Positions 15,890-21,790 of a stretch of 21,790 bases of DNA are shown piece by piece; positions within the stretch are counted from its first letter, which is position 1, and every line of letters begins with the position of its first letter. Position numbers and translations under genes: made by a program. The notes under the pieces were generated by a model. That model made no database searches and was not told where the DNA came from. It saw only the letters and a list, made by a program, of their open reading frames with translations. Source of the stretch: Bacillota bacterium (lineage in GTDB: Bacteria > Bacillota > Bacilli > Paenibacillales > NBRC-103111); NCBI GenBank assembly GCA_023386955.1, contig JAEWIS010000047.1, positions 1 to 21,790 on the forward strand, in the 5' to 3' direction.

Positions 15890-18397
15890 TTACCGCGTCA
15901 GCTGTCCGCGGGTCACACCCAACTGGTTGGTAGCCTTCAGCGTTTTCCAGACCTGAGTGCCGGAGATTCGGCCGGCCATGGCCTCCCGGTACAGCTTAAT
16001 AACCTCGTGCACCTTATCCGCCGATTCCTCCAGGAACTCGATCCGGAACCGGGACACACCCAGGTCGATAAAATGCTGCAGATACTCCGCTCCGGATTGC
16101 TCGATGGCATTGTACACGGTGTTGCGGCAGCCGTCATCCACCCGTACGGGATGGGAGAAGCCGACCCGGTCCTTGAGGGAAACCCGGTGCTCCTCGCAGG
16201 GCCGTCCGCAATTAGTGTAATCCGAGCCTTCGCTCAGGAAGGTGCAGTACACGCAATGCTCCGTATGGAACATGGGCATATGCTGCTGGATCACCACCTC
16301 CATCCGGGAGGTGTCGGAGCGCTCCATCAGATCGGTCATCTGCTGGATGTTCAAATCATAGGAAGGGACAATCCACGAGCAGCCCGCCTCCAAAAAGAGA
16401 GCCGCCGCCTTATGGTTGGCGATATTCAGCGAGTAGTCCCCCACCAGCTCAGGCATAGGCTCCGCCGGATTCTCCTTGCCGCTCTCCAGGAACGCCTGCA
16501 GGGCTCCAGTATTCCGGACCAGCACCGCATCCGGCTTCAAACGGAGAATATTGCGGAAGTATCCGCCCTCCCCCGGCATGTGGATCCGTGGAGCAGCCAG
16601 GCCGATTTCATGTCCGGGTCCGGCTGCGCGTACTGCCTCCACTGCCTCCGGAAATTGCTTAATGAATTCAAAATCGGCATAAATCCGGCCGATTCCGCAT
16701 TCCAACGCAGCATGCACCTGTTCCATGCTTCTGCACAGGACCGTCAGCTCCGGCTTCAGGGCCTGCGGCTTATACTGATGGGCATCCGCATATACACGGA
16801 TGGAGCGTTTCGTATACGCCGGGGGTTTACGCCGTTCATCCTCCAGCTCCTCCACCGCCTCCCGGCGCAGCCGGTTCAGCTCCCGCATCGGCACAATCAG
16901 CTCGCCCTTCAGATGGACCTCCAGCTTTTCCAGTTCAAAAAGCGTACCGCCTGTCCGTCCCAGCTGTTCCTCCAAAAACGCCTCATCCATAGGGCGCTTC
17001 ATCGCTTGCTCCAATAGAAGCTCGGATTCCTTATAGATACAATTGCCGGTTTCCATATCCGTCCACCAGGTTCGCAGCGGCTCTCCCAAAGAACCGGCCA
17101 CACGTACGGCAAGCGGGAAGACCCGGTACGGCTTCTCGGTTTCGAAGGTTTGACGGAGCCGCTTGTCCAGCTTCAAGTCACTGGTTTTCCAGATGCGGTT
17201 GCCGGGATGGATTTTGGTCACATCCACATCGTTGCGTCCCATAATGATCCGCACCATACCCTCGGGAAACTCGCCCTCTATCTTTTGCTCGCCGCACCAG
17301 AGATCATAAACCCGTCCGCCCTCTTCATTCTTGGTGGGGTCCCCGGCATCAAACACGATTCCATCGCCCCGCTTCACGGGTCCGATCAGCTCGCAGAGCA
17401 CAGCATCCTTCAGCACTTCCTTCACCCTGCCCAAGAAGACACCACGGCTTTTGGGGTAGGTACCGTCCAGAAGCTTGCGGTGATTGGTGCCCTTCAGGAA
17501 TCCGTGGGTGAAGCCTCTGGAAAAGCTTTGCTCCAGCTCCCTCATTTCCTCCATTGTAGGCTCTACAGGCTTGCCTTCCAGATGCCGGTCAATGGCGGCT
17601 CTGTATTTGGAGGTAACATTGGCTACATATTCCGGGCTTTTCATCCGCCCCTCGATCTTGAAGGAGGAAACCCCCGCTTCGATCAGCTCCGGCACCAGCT
17701 CCAGCGCAGCCAGATCCTTGGGAGACAGCAGATATGCCACATCTCCCATAGGCTTCACTTCCCCGTCCACTTCCATATCGTAAGGAAGCCGGCAGGCCTG
17801 CGCGCATTCCCCCCGATTGGCGGAGCGGCCGCCCCACATTTCACTGGTCAGGCATTGCCCGGAGTACGAGACACATATAGCCCCATGCACGAAGATTTCC
17901 AACGGCATGACGGCTGCTTCTCCGATGGTGCGGATTTGCTTCATATTGTTTTCGCGGCCAAGCACCACGCGGCTTAAGCCGTAGGGCTTGATAAACTCCA
18001 CCCCTTCAGCGGAGGTAATGGTCATTTGGGTGGAGCCGTGGATGGGGAAGTCCGGAGAAATCTCGCGGATCATCCGCACCAGGCCCAGGTCCTGGACAAT
18101 GACGGCATCCACACCCGCATCCACGCAGGCCTCCACCAGCTGGCGGGCTTCATCCAGTTCATTTTCGAAAACGAGAATGTTAAAGGTCAGGAATCCCTTC
18201 ACTCCGTACATATGCAGAAACGCCATAATTTCCGGCAGCTCGTCCATGGTAAAATTATTGGCACGCGCTCTTGCGTTGAATTTCTCCACTCCAAAATAAA
18301 CGGCATCTGCGCCATTGGCCACCGCCGCCCGCATACATTCCCAATCCCCGGCAGGGGCAAGCAGTTCCACTTCCTGGCGATCTATATGAACAGACAT
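15890..18397 (-). CDS. U32 family peptidase, RlhA-like (23S rRNA hydroxylation family)
   Basis: The 835-aa protein starts with the U32 barrel (ELLAPAGDWECMRAAV, NGADAVYFG). It carries the family core EIFVHGAICVSYSGQC followed by GRSANRGECAQACRLPY; cysteines 175, 182, 198 and 202 would hold an iron-sulfur cluster. A central DUF3656-like region follows. A second U32-type C-terminal part has its own cysteines (VYCTFLSEGSDYTNCGRPC) and DDGCRNTVYNA. E. coli RlhA (YdcP), which hydroxylates C2501 of 23S rRNA, is shorter (~650 aa); the long form is usual in Firmicutes as far as I recall. The rRNA role is inferred from homology. GAGGAGG precedes the ATG by 7 bp. It is transcribed alone. Confidence 0.9.
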   Translation of the reverse strand: MSVHIDRQEVELLAPAGDWECMRAAVANGADAVYFGVEKFNARARANNFTMDELPEIMAFLHMYGVKGFLTFNILVFENELDEARQLVEACVDAGVDAVIVQDLGLVRMIREISPDFPIHGSTQMTITSAEGVEFIKPYGLSRVVLGRENNMKQIRTIGEAAVMPLEIFVHGAICVSYSGQCLTSEMWGGRSANRGECAQACRLPYDMEVDGEVKPMGDVAYLLSPKDLAALELVPELIEAGVSSFKIEGRMKSPEYVANVTSKYRAAIDRHLEGKPVEPTMEEMRELEQSFSRGFTHGFLKGTNHRKLLDGTYPKSRGVFLGRVKEVLKDAVLCELIGPVKRGDGIVFDAGDPTKNEEGGRVYDLWCGEQKIEGEFPEGMVRIIMGRNDVDVTKIHPGNRIWKTSDLKLDKRLRQTFETEKPYRVFPLAVRVAGSLGEPLRTWWTDMETGNCIYKESELLLEQAMKRPMDEAFLEEQLGRTGGTLFELEKLEVHLKGELIVPMRELNRLRREAVEELEDERRKPPAYTKRSIRVYADAHQYKPQALKPELTVLCRSMEQVHAALECGIGRIYADFEFIKQFPEAVEAVRAAGPGHEIGLAAPRIHMPGEGGYFRNILRLKPDAVLVRNTGALQAFLESGKENPAEPMPELVGDYSLNIANHKAAALFLEAGCSWIVPSYDLNIQQMTDLMERSDTSRMEVVIQQHMPMFHTEHCVYCTFLSEGSDYTNCGRPCEEHRVSLKDRVGFSHPVRVDDGCRNTVYNAIEQSGAEYLQHFIDLGVSRFRIEFLEESADKVHEVIKLYREAMAGRISGTQVWKTLKATNQLGVTRGQLTR

Positions 18398-18571
18398 TAT
18401 TATTCCTCCTCAGGGCTTCCTGAATGAAAGCCTACTTCGCAAGCTTACACTCTTGCTTTTTTCATCCTCCCGTTAACCACGGACTGCTTTAGTGTAGCAT
18501 GCCAACCGGAGCAATTCCATGGCAGGAAAGGGATTCTCCCCGGTTTTCCCTATATTTTCGTGAAAATTCCG

Positions 18572-18600
18572 TTGCAATTTAAAAATCATCATGATATATT
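18572..18600 (+). promoter_or_regulatory. tRNA cluster promoter P1
   Basis: -35 TTGCAA (18572-18577), 17-bp spacer, -10 TATATT (18595-18600). It is about 105 bp upstream of the first tRNA. Confidence 0.65.
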
Positions 18601-18622
18601 AAAGGTCCGGCCAGAAACGCAG

Positions 18623-18634
18623 TAAAGCGCTTTA
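18623..18634. promoter_or_regulatory. Palindrome TAAAGCGCTTTA between the tRNA promoters
   Basis: A perfect 12-bp palindrome with a cre-like AAAGCGCTTT core lies about 16-27 bp downstream of the expected P1 start and upstream of P2. LacI/CcpA-type proteins bind such sites. The flanks lack the full TG...CA of a cre, so this is only suggestive. Confidence 0.35.
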
Positions 18635-18655
18635 AGAAAAATTTTGCTGTGGCAG

Positions 18656-18684
18656 TTGTAATTTTCGGCTGTGTCGGTTACAAT
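18656..18684 (+). promoter_or_regulatory. tRNA cluster promoter P2
   Basis: -35 TTGTAA (18656-18661), 17-bp spacer, -10 TACAAT (18679-18684), 20 bp before the first tRNA. The spacing is good for a stable RNA promoter. Confidence 0.75.
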
Positions 18685-18704
18685 ATCAAACGTTCGACTT
18701 GTAT

Positions 18705-18794
18705 GGAGAGGTGTCCGAGTTTGGTCGAAGGAGCACGATTGGAAATCGTGTAGGCGTCACAAGCGTCTCGAGGGTTCGAATCCCTCTCTCTCCG
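18705..18794 (+). tRNA. tRNA-Ser (GGA)
   Basis: Full cloverleaf with a long variable arm. The anticodon loop TTGGAAA gives GGA. The acceptor GGAGAGG pairs with TCTCTCC (last pair G-U). Discriminator G; CCA is not encoded. First gene of the eight-tRNA cluster. Confidence 0.97.
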
Positions 18795-18817
18795 TAGCTT
18801 ATACCTTTTTTTGACGA

Positions 18818-18891
<74 letters not shown>

Positions 18892-18902
18892 TAGTTTTAT
18901 AC

Positions 18903-18976
18903 GGAGCCGTGGTGTAGAGGCCTAACATGCCTGCCTGTCACGCAGGAGACCGCGAGTTCGAATCTCGTCGGCTCCG
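18903..18976 (+). tRNA. tRNA-Asp (GTC)
   Basis: Acceptor GGAGCCG/CGGCTCC, anticodon loop CTGTCAC (GTC), discriminator G. CCA is not encoded. Confidence 0.97.
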
Positions 18977-18986
18977 TACCTTATAT

Positions 18987-19062
<76 letters not shown>

Positions 19063-19069
19063 TTTTTTT

Positions 19070-19153
19070 GGAGGGCTAGCGAAGTGGCCAAACGCGGGAG
19101 ACTGTAAATCTCTTCCTTCGGGTTCGGTGGTTCGAATCCATCGCCCTCCACCA
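19070..19153 (+). tRNA. tRNA-Tyr (GTA)
   Basis: Class II tRNA with a long variable arm (TTCCTTCGGGTTC region). Anticodon loop CTGTAAA (GTA), acceptor GGAGGGC/GCCCTCC. CCA is encoded (19151-19153). Confidence 0.97.
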
Positions 19154-19170
19154 TTTTTACCTTATTTTAT

Positions 19171-19244
19171 GGCGATCGTGGCGAAGTGGTTAACGCATCG
19201 GTTTGTGGATCCGACACTCGAGGGTTCAATTCCCTTCGATCGCC
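19171..19244 (+). tRNA. tRNA-His (GTG)
   Basis: Has the histidine-specific extra G-1 (19171) opposite discriminator C73. Acceptor GCGATCG/CGATCGC; anticodon loop TTGTGGA (GTG). The last anticodon-stem pair (31-39) is T-T rather than the usual Watson-Crick pair. CCA is not encoded. Confidence 0.95.
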
Positions 19245-19255
19245 CTTTCCTTTGT

Positions 19256-19328
19256 GAGCCATTAGCTCAGTTGGTAGAGCACCTGACTTTTAATCAGGGT
19301 GTCGTAGGTTCGAGTCCTACATGGCTCA
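19256..19328 (+). tRNA. tRNA-Lys (TTT)
   Basis: Acceptor GAGCCAT/ATGGCTC, anticodon loop CTTTTAA (TTT), discriminator A. CCA is not encoded. Confidence 0.97.
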
Positions 19329-19395
19329 TGTTCTTTTTCTTGATTTTTATCCCTCACCATGTTATTGTTATTTTTGCCTGATTTTAATAGAATAT

Positions 19396-19478
19396 GCGGT
19401 CGTGGTGGAATGGCAGACACGCTACTTTGAGGGGGTAGTGGGCGAAAGCTCGTGGAGGTTCGAGTCCTCTCGACCGCA
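19396..19478 (+). tRNA. tRNA-Leu (GAG)
   Basis: Class II tRNA with acceptor GCGGTCG/CGACCGC, anticodon loop TTGAGGG (GAG) and a long variable arm around GGGCGAAAGCTC. CCA is not encoded. Last gene of cluster 1; a 67-bp gap separates it from tRNA-Lys. Confidence 0.96.
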
Positions 19479-19486
19479 CTATAATG

Positions 19487-19523
19487 AAAGAAGCCTGGTG
19501 ATGAACCAAGGCTTCTTTTTTTT
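19487..19523 (+). terminator. Terminator of tRNA cluster 1
   Basis: AGAAGCCTGGT pairs with ACCAAGGCTTCT (one bulge) and is followed by a run of eight or more T. Confidence 0.92.
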
Positions 19524-19606
19524 CTGTTTTTGGGGTCACCGCAACAAACGATGCTGTACAGGCGTATAGATAACTGGAAGCTTAATGGGAAAGGGGTATT
19601 CGAAGA

Positions 19607-20158
19607 ATGGACAAGCACGATCAAACTGCAGCACCAGCCAAAAAGAGCTTAACCCGCGAGATTCTGGGCTGGGTTTGGATTATTCCGGTAGCCTTTGTCG
19701 CCAATATGCTCATTCAAAATTATGCCTTCGCGCAAACAGAGGTGCGCAGCATCTCCATGCAAGGTACACTTTATGAAGGCCAGCGGCTGATTGAGAGTAA
19801 GCTGACTTACCGGTTCAGCGATCCGGGCCGCGGGGACATTATCATTCTTGACGGACCGGAGTACAAGGACCGCCTCATTAAAAGATTAATCGGACTGCCC
19901 GGCGATATTATTGATATGAAGGACGGGCGTGTATATGTAAACGGAGAGCTGCTGGAGGAGCCGTATGTCAAAGGAACCACCTACGCCGCCGGTTTATCCG
20001 TGCCGTATACCGTTCCCGAAGGGCATGTGTTTGTGATGGGCGACAACCGGGAAAGAAGCACCGATAGCCGCCAACTGGGGCCATTTGCTTTAACCAGCGT
20101 TGAGGGCAAGGCCGTACTCCGGGTCTGGCCGCTGAAGGATTTTGGGCAGGTGGATTAG
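19607..20158 (+). CDS. lepB: Type I signal peptidase
   Basis: Cuts signal peptides from exported proteins at the outer face of the membrane. The 183-aa protein has one N-terminal membrane segment (~20-40), nucleophile Ser50 in RSISMQGTL, and catalytic Lys92 in DRLIKRLIGLPGD. It also has the signature GDNRERSTDSR (145-155) and a C-terminal GKAVLRVWPL. This is the single-membrane-span Gram-positive form. The usual SMxPT motif reads SMQGT here, with Gly in place of Pro. The ATG has GAAAGGGG about 10 bp upstream. No clear promoter is seen in the 84 bp after the tRNA terminator. A decayed LacI fragment starts directly at its stop codon. Confidence 0.95.
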   Translation: MDKHDQTAAPAKKSLTREILGWVWIIPVAFVANMLIQNYAFAQTEVRSISMQGTLYEGQRLIESKLTYRFSDPGRGDIIILDGPEYKDRLIKRLIGLPGDIIDMKDGRVYVNGELLEEPYVKGTTYAAGLSVPYTVPEGHVFVMGDNRERSTDSRQLGPFALTSVEGKAVLRVWPLKDFGQVD

Positions 20159-20373
20159 GACAGCCTCGCCAAGGAACTGAACTACGTTCCGAATGTAATG
20201 GTCAGAAGTTTGAAGATACGGGAAACCACAATCCTTGGTTAGTTCCTGACGGATTCCGCGGGGGTGCCTACGGCTACCTGCTTCACGGCCTGAAGGAAAC
20301 CAGCAGCAGCCTTGGTTATGTTCTGGTGGTGTGCAGCAACAAGCAGTCCCACCGGATGCTATCTGAGCGCTAA
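20159..20373 (+). pseudogene. LacI/GalR-family regulator fragment, truncated at both ends and frameshifted
   Basis: Directly after the lepB stop, in the same frame, the translation DSLAKELNYVPNVMVRSLKI followed by RETTILG matches the end of a LacI-type DNA-binding domain (usually LGYxPN..ARSL, then TxTIGLVVPD). The frame then stops (TAG 20240-20242). Shifting frame near 20238, as if one base were lost, continues into LVPDGFRGGAYGYLLHGLKE and ends in SLGYVLVVCSNKQSHRMLSER before TAA (20371-20373). This is the beginning of the sugar-binding domain. The first ~40 codons, with the start and recognition helix, are missing, as are the ~200 C-terminal residues. The identification comes from reading the pattern and was not searched. 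It cannot make a working regulator. Confidence 0.75.
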
Positions 20374-20389
20374 AAAGGAGATTGCACAT

Positions 20390-21184
20390 ATGACAAAGTT
20401 GAAGGCGATGACCTTTAATCTCAGGATTATGGCGGAGTCTGATGGCGACAATGTCTGGACCCGTCGCGTCCGTGCGGCGGCACAGGCGGTTCTCCGCGAG
20501 CAGCCGGATATTCTGTGCACCCAAGAAGGACGTTACAGCATGCTGCAGGACCTGCAGGCGGAGCTGCCCGGGTACCTGTGGATCGGCGAAGGACGCCGGG
20601 GAGGCCGTGAGGATGAGCATTGTGCCGTGTTTTATGATAAGGCCAAATGGATGTGCCTGGAAGCAGGGCATTTCAGCCTGTCGGAGGAGCCGGAAGTACT
20701 GGGAACGTTAAGCTGGGATACGAATTGCCCCCGTATGTGTACCTGGGTACGGCTCCAGGCGTTGGAGACCGGCCGGGAAATCGCCGTGTTTAATACCCAT
20801 CTGGACCATATCAGTAATGAGGCTCAGATCAAAGGTATGGAGCTGATCCGCAGACGGATGGAAAGCTTCAGGAAGTCTGCGCCGGGGACACCCCTGCTTC
20901 TTGCAGGAGACCTGAATGTGGAGCCGGATCATCCGGTGATTCTCGGGCTGGAGCAGGCGGGATACCGGAACGCCTATGCCGTATTGCCTCCCGGCCCACC
21001 GGAGTTCAACCCCGGCCGGACCTTCCATGATTTCCTGGGCGGCGAGGATGGATTGCCCATCGACTACATCTTCACCGCTCCCTCTGTTAACGTGGAAGCT
21101 GTGCGGGTGGACCGGAAGAAGTATGAAGGCCGGTATCCGTCCGACCATTATCCGGTCTGCGCCATTCTGGAGCTGCCTGGCTGA
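20390..21184 (+). CDS. Endonuclease/exonuclease/phosphatase (EEP) family hydrolase
   Basis: The 264-aa protein has the metal-dependent EEP fold: MTFNLRI (7-13), catalytic Glu46 in TQEGR, HLDH (137-140), AGDLN (172-176), IDYIF (224-228) and the terminal SDHYP (251-255). The family includes DNase I-like nucleases, sphingomyelinases and phosphoinositide phosphatases. The substrate here cannot be read from sequence. There is no signal peptide, so it is probably cytoplasmic. The ATG has AAAAGGAG about 9 bp upstream; a longer frame from 20312 would run through the LacI remnant and lacks a ribosome binding site. A terminator follows. Confidence 0.92.
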   Translation: MTKLKAMTFNLRIMAESDGDNVWTRRVRAAAQAVLREQPDILCTQEGRYSMLQDLQAELPGYLWIGEGRRGGREDEHCAVFYDKAKWMCLEAGHFSLSEEPEVLGTLSWDTNCPRMCTWVRLQALETGREIAVFNTHLDHISNEAQIKGMELIRRRMESFRKSAPGTPLLLAGDLNVEPDHPVILGLEQAGYRNAYAVLPPGPPEFNPGRTFHDFLGGEDGLPIDYIFTAPSVNVEAVRVDRKKYEGRYPSDHYPVCAILELPG

Positions 21185-21203
21185 AACCACCCCTTTTGCT
21201 CTA

Positions 21204-21242
21204 AACCCGTCTGACGGAGATCTCCGATTAGGCGGTTTTTTT
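21204..21242 (+). terminator. Terminator after the EEP gene
   Basis: The outer stem CCGTCT/AGGCGG (one G-T pair) and the inner palindrome CGGAGATCTCCG are followed by a T8 run. Confidence 0.85.
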
Positions 21243-21270
21243 GTTATCGACAAGCCTTTTCATTTCCCTC

Positions 21271-21299
21271 TTGCGCATCAGCCAGGATGGTGCTATAAT
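21271..21299 (+). promoter_or_regulatory. Promoter of tRNA cluster 2
   Basis: -35 TTGCGC (21271-21276), 17-bp spacer, consensus -10 TATAAT (21294-21299) with an upstream TG extension. It is about 40 bp before tRNA-Gly. Confidence 0.8.
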
Positions 21300-21339
21300 C
21301 AAATTCGTCGCTAAAACGATAGAACTTCATTTGTAGCAT

Positions 21340-21411
21340 GCGGACGTGGCTCAGTGGTAGAGCATCGCCTTGCCAAGGCGAGGGTCGAGGGTTCGAATCC
21401 CTTCGTCCGCT
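21340..21411 (+). tRNA. tRNA-Gly (GCC)
   Basis: Acceptor GCGGACG/CGTCCGC, anticodon loop TTGCCAA (GCC), discriminator T. CCA is not encoded. Confidence 0.97.
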
Positions 21412-21425
21412 TTTTTGTTTTTTAT

Positions 21426-21504
21426 GCCGGTGTGGCGGAATGGCAGACGCGCTCGACTCAAAATCGAGAGGGAAACCGTGGAGGTTCGAGTCCTCTCACC
21501 GGTA
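21426..21504 (+). tRNA. tRNA-Leu (CAA)
   Basis: Anticodon loop CTCAAAA (CAA), acceptor GCCGGTG/CACCGGT with a G1-T72 wobble pair, discriminator A. The variable arm (AGGGAAACCGT) is rather short for a Leu tRNA. CCA is not encoded. Confidence 0.93.
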
Positions 21505-21517
21505 TTCATTATAGGAT

Positions 21518-21588
21518 GCGGGTGTAGTTCAATGGTAGAACTCCAGCCTTCCAAGCTGGTAGCGTGGGTTCGATTCCCATCACCCGCT
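21518..21588 (+). tRNA. tRNA-Gly (TCC)
   Basis: Acceptor GCGGGTG/CACCCGC, anticodon loop CTTCCAA (TCC), discriminator T. CCA is not encoded. Its last 16 bases recur 170 bp downstream. Confidence 0.97.
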
Positions 21589-21790
21589 TGAAAAGAAAGA
21601 AGCCGTCGCGGACGGCTTTTTTCTTTGTATGGGAAGCGAACCCCCAGGGTTCGACCGCTTGCGAGCTCCAGCCTGATGGAGGGAGCCCTTAAGCGCGCGT
21701 CCGCGTCACATTCGGCCAAGTATTGGCCGGAAGACACGGAGTATTCCCATCACCCGCTTGAAAAGAAAGAAGCCGTCGCGGACGGCTTTT
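21573..21790 (+). repeat. 48-bp direct repeat of tRNA-Gly 3' end plus terminator, with hairpin-rich spacer
   Basis: Positions 21573-21620 and 21743-21790 are identical and offset by 170 bp. The unit is the last 16 bases of tRNA-Gly(TCC) plus its terminator. The 122-bp spacer holds strong inverted repeats: CGAACCC/GGGTTCG (21637-21653), CTCCA/TGGAG (21666-21681) and GGCCAA/TTGGCC (21714-21728). ATGGGAA (21629-21635) can pair with TTCCCAT (21744-21750) inside the second copy. The repeat runs into the window edge. It may be an attachment-site-like duplication, a tandem array, or an assembly break. Confidence 0.85.
21600..21625 (+). terminator. Terminator of tRNA cluster 2
   Basis: AAGCCGTC/GACGGCTT, an 8-bp stem with a GCG loop, is followed by a T run. 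A second identical stem occurs at 21770-21788 in the repeat copy. Confidence 0.92.

Larger units (their letters stand above)
18398..18704. other. Intergenic region upstream of tRNA cluster 1
   Basis: The region between the divergent U32 and tRNA transcripts holds two tandem rightward promoters and a 12-bp palindrome, listed separately. The first ~150 bp, next to the U32 gene, show no clear leftward promoter and no coding sequence. Confidence 0.6.

Noticed and set aside
19262..19624. Leftward open frame across tRNA-Lys and tRNA-Leu
   Set aside because: A well-known type of false ORF made of antisense tRNA sequence (RTRTYD/RTRTST-like strings).
20159..20389. Riboswitch or structured RNA leader of the EEP gene
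   Set aside because: No T-box, cobalamin or other riboswitch core is seen, and the two-frame LacI-like translation explains the stretch better.
20312..20389. Longer start for the EEP protein
   Set aside because: It runs through the LacI remnant, lacks a ribosome binding site, and the ATG at 20390 has AAAAGGAG at proper distance and begins the family's conserved strand.
21351..21737. Leftward 128-codon frame across the second tRNA cluster
   Set aside because: Again antisense tRNA sequence; it ends in the hairpin-rich spacer and has no ribosome binding site.

Overview
The window looks like a chromosomal piece of a moderately GC-rich low-GC-branch (Firmicutes/Bacillota) bacterium, most likely Paenibacillaceae. 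The support is a 16S rRNA 5' end of Bacillales type, the pcrB-pcrA-ligA order, strong AGGAGG-like ribosome binding sites, intrinsic terminators after most genes, and tRNA clusters in which most genes lack an encoded CCA. Both edges fall in repeats: the left edge inside 16S rRNA, the right edge inside a 48-bp direct repeat. The window may therefore be one whole draft-assembly contig.

Layout. Positions 1-300 hold the start of an rrn operon reading left. Next comes a leftward cassette of a BlaI-type repressor, an M56 (BlaR1-like) membrane protease without a sensor domain, and a divergent Lgt-family lipoprotein diacylglyceryl transferase. One BlaI-type operator precedes blaI and a second precedes the lgt-like gene. 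Then come ligA, a 112-bp MITE-like element, pcrA and pcrB, all leftward. A rightward group follows: an unknown 165-aa protein, a secreted hypothetical protein and an HNH-motif protein. It converges on a leftward DUF1835 gene. A leftward four-gene operon (10.8-15.1 kb) encodes a GldA/GldF/GldG-like ABC system plus a DUF4340 protein.

From 15.26 to 15.77 kb there is no gene but a cluster of short hairpins with arms ATARCGGAA/TTCCGYTAT, spaced mostly 52-64 bp apart. A leftward U32/RlhA-like gene follows. Then come eight tRNA genes (Ser, fMet, Asp, Thr, Tyr, His, Lys, Leu) behind two tandem promoters, lepB, a decayed LacI-family fragment, an endonuclease/exonuclease/phosphatase gene, and three more tRNAs (Gly, Leu, Gly). 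At the right edge the 3' end of the last tRNA and its terminator are repeated 170 bp downstream across a hairpin-rich spacer.

Most genes are housekeeping: translation, DNA repair and replication, protein export. The less ordinary items are the BlaI-controlled divergent lgt, the hairpin array, the LacI remnant joined to lepB, and the tRNA 3'-end repeat.
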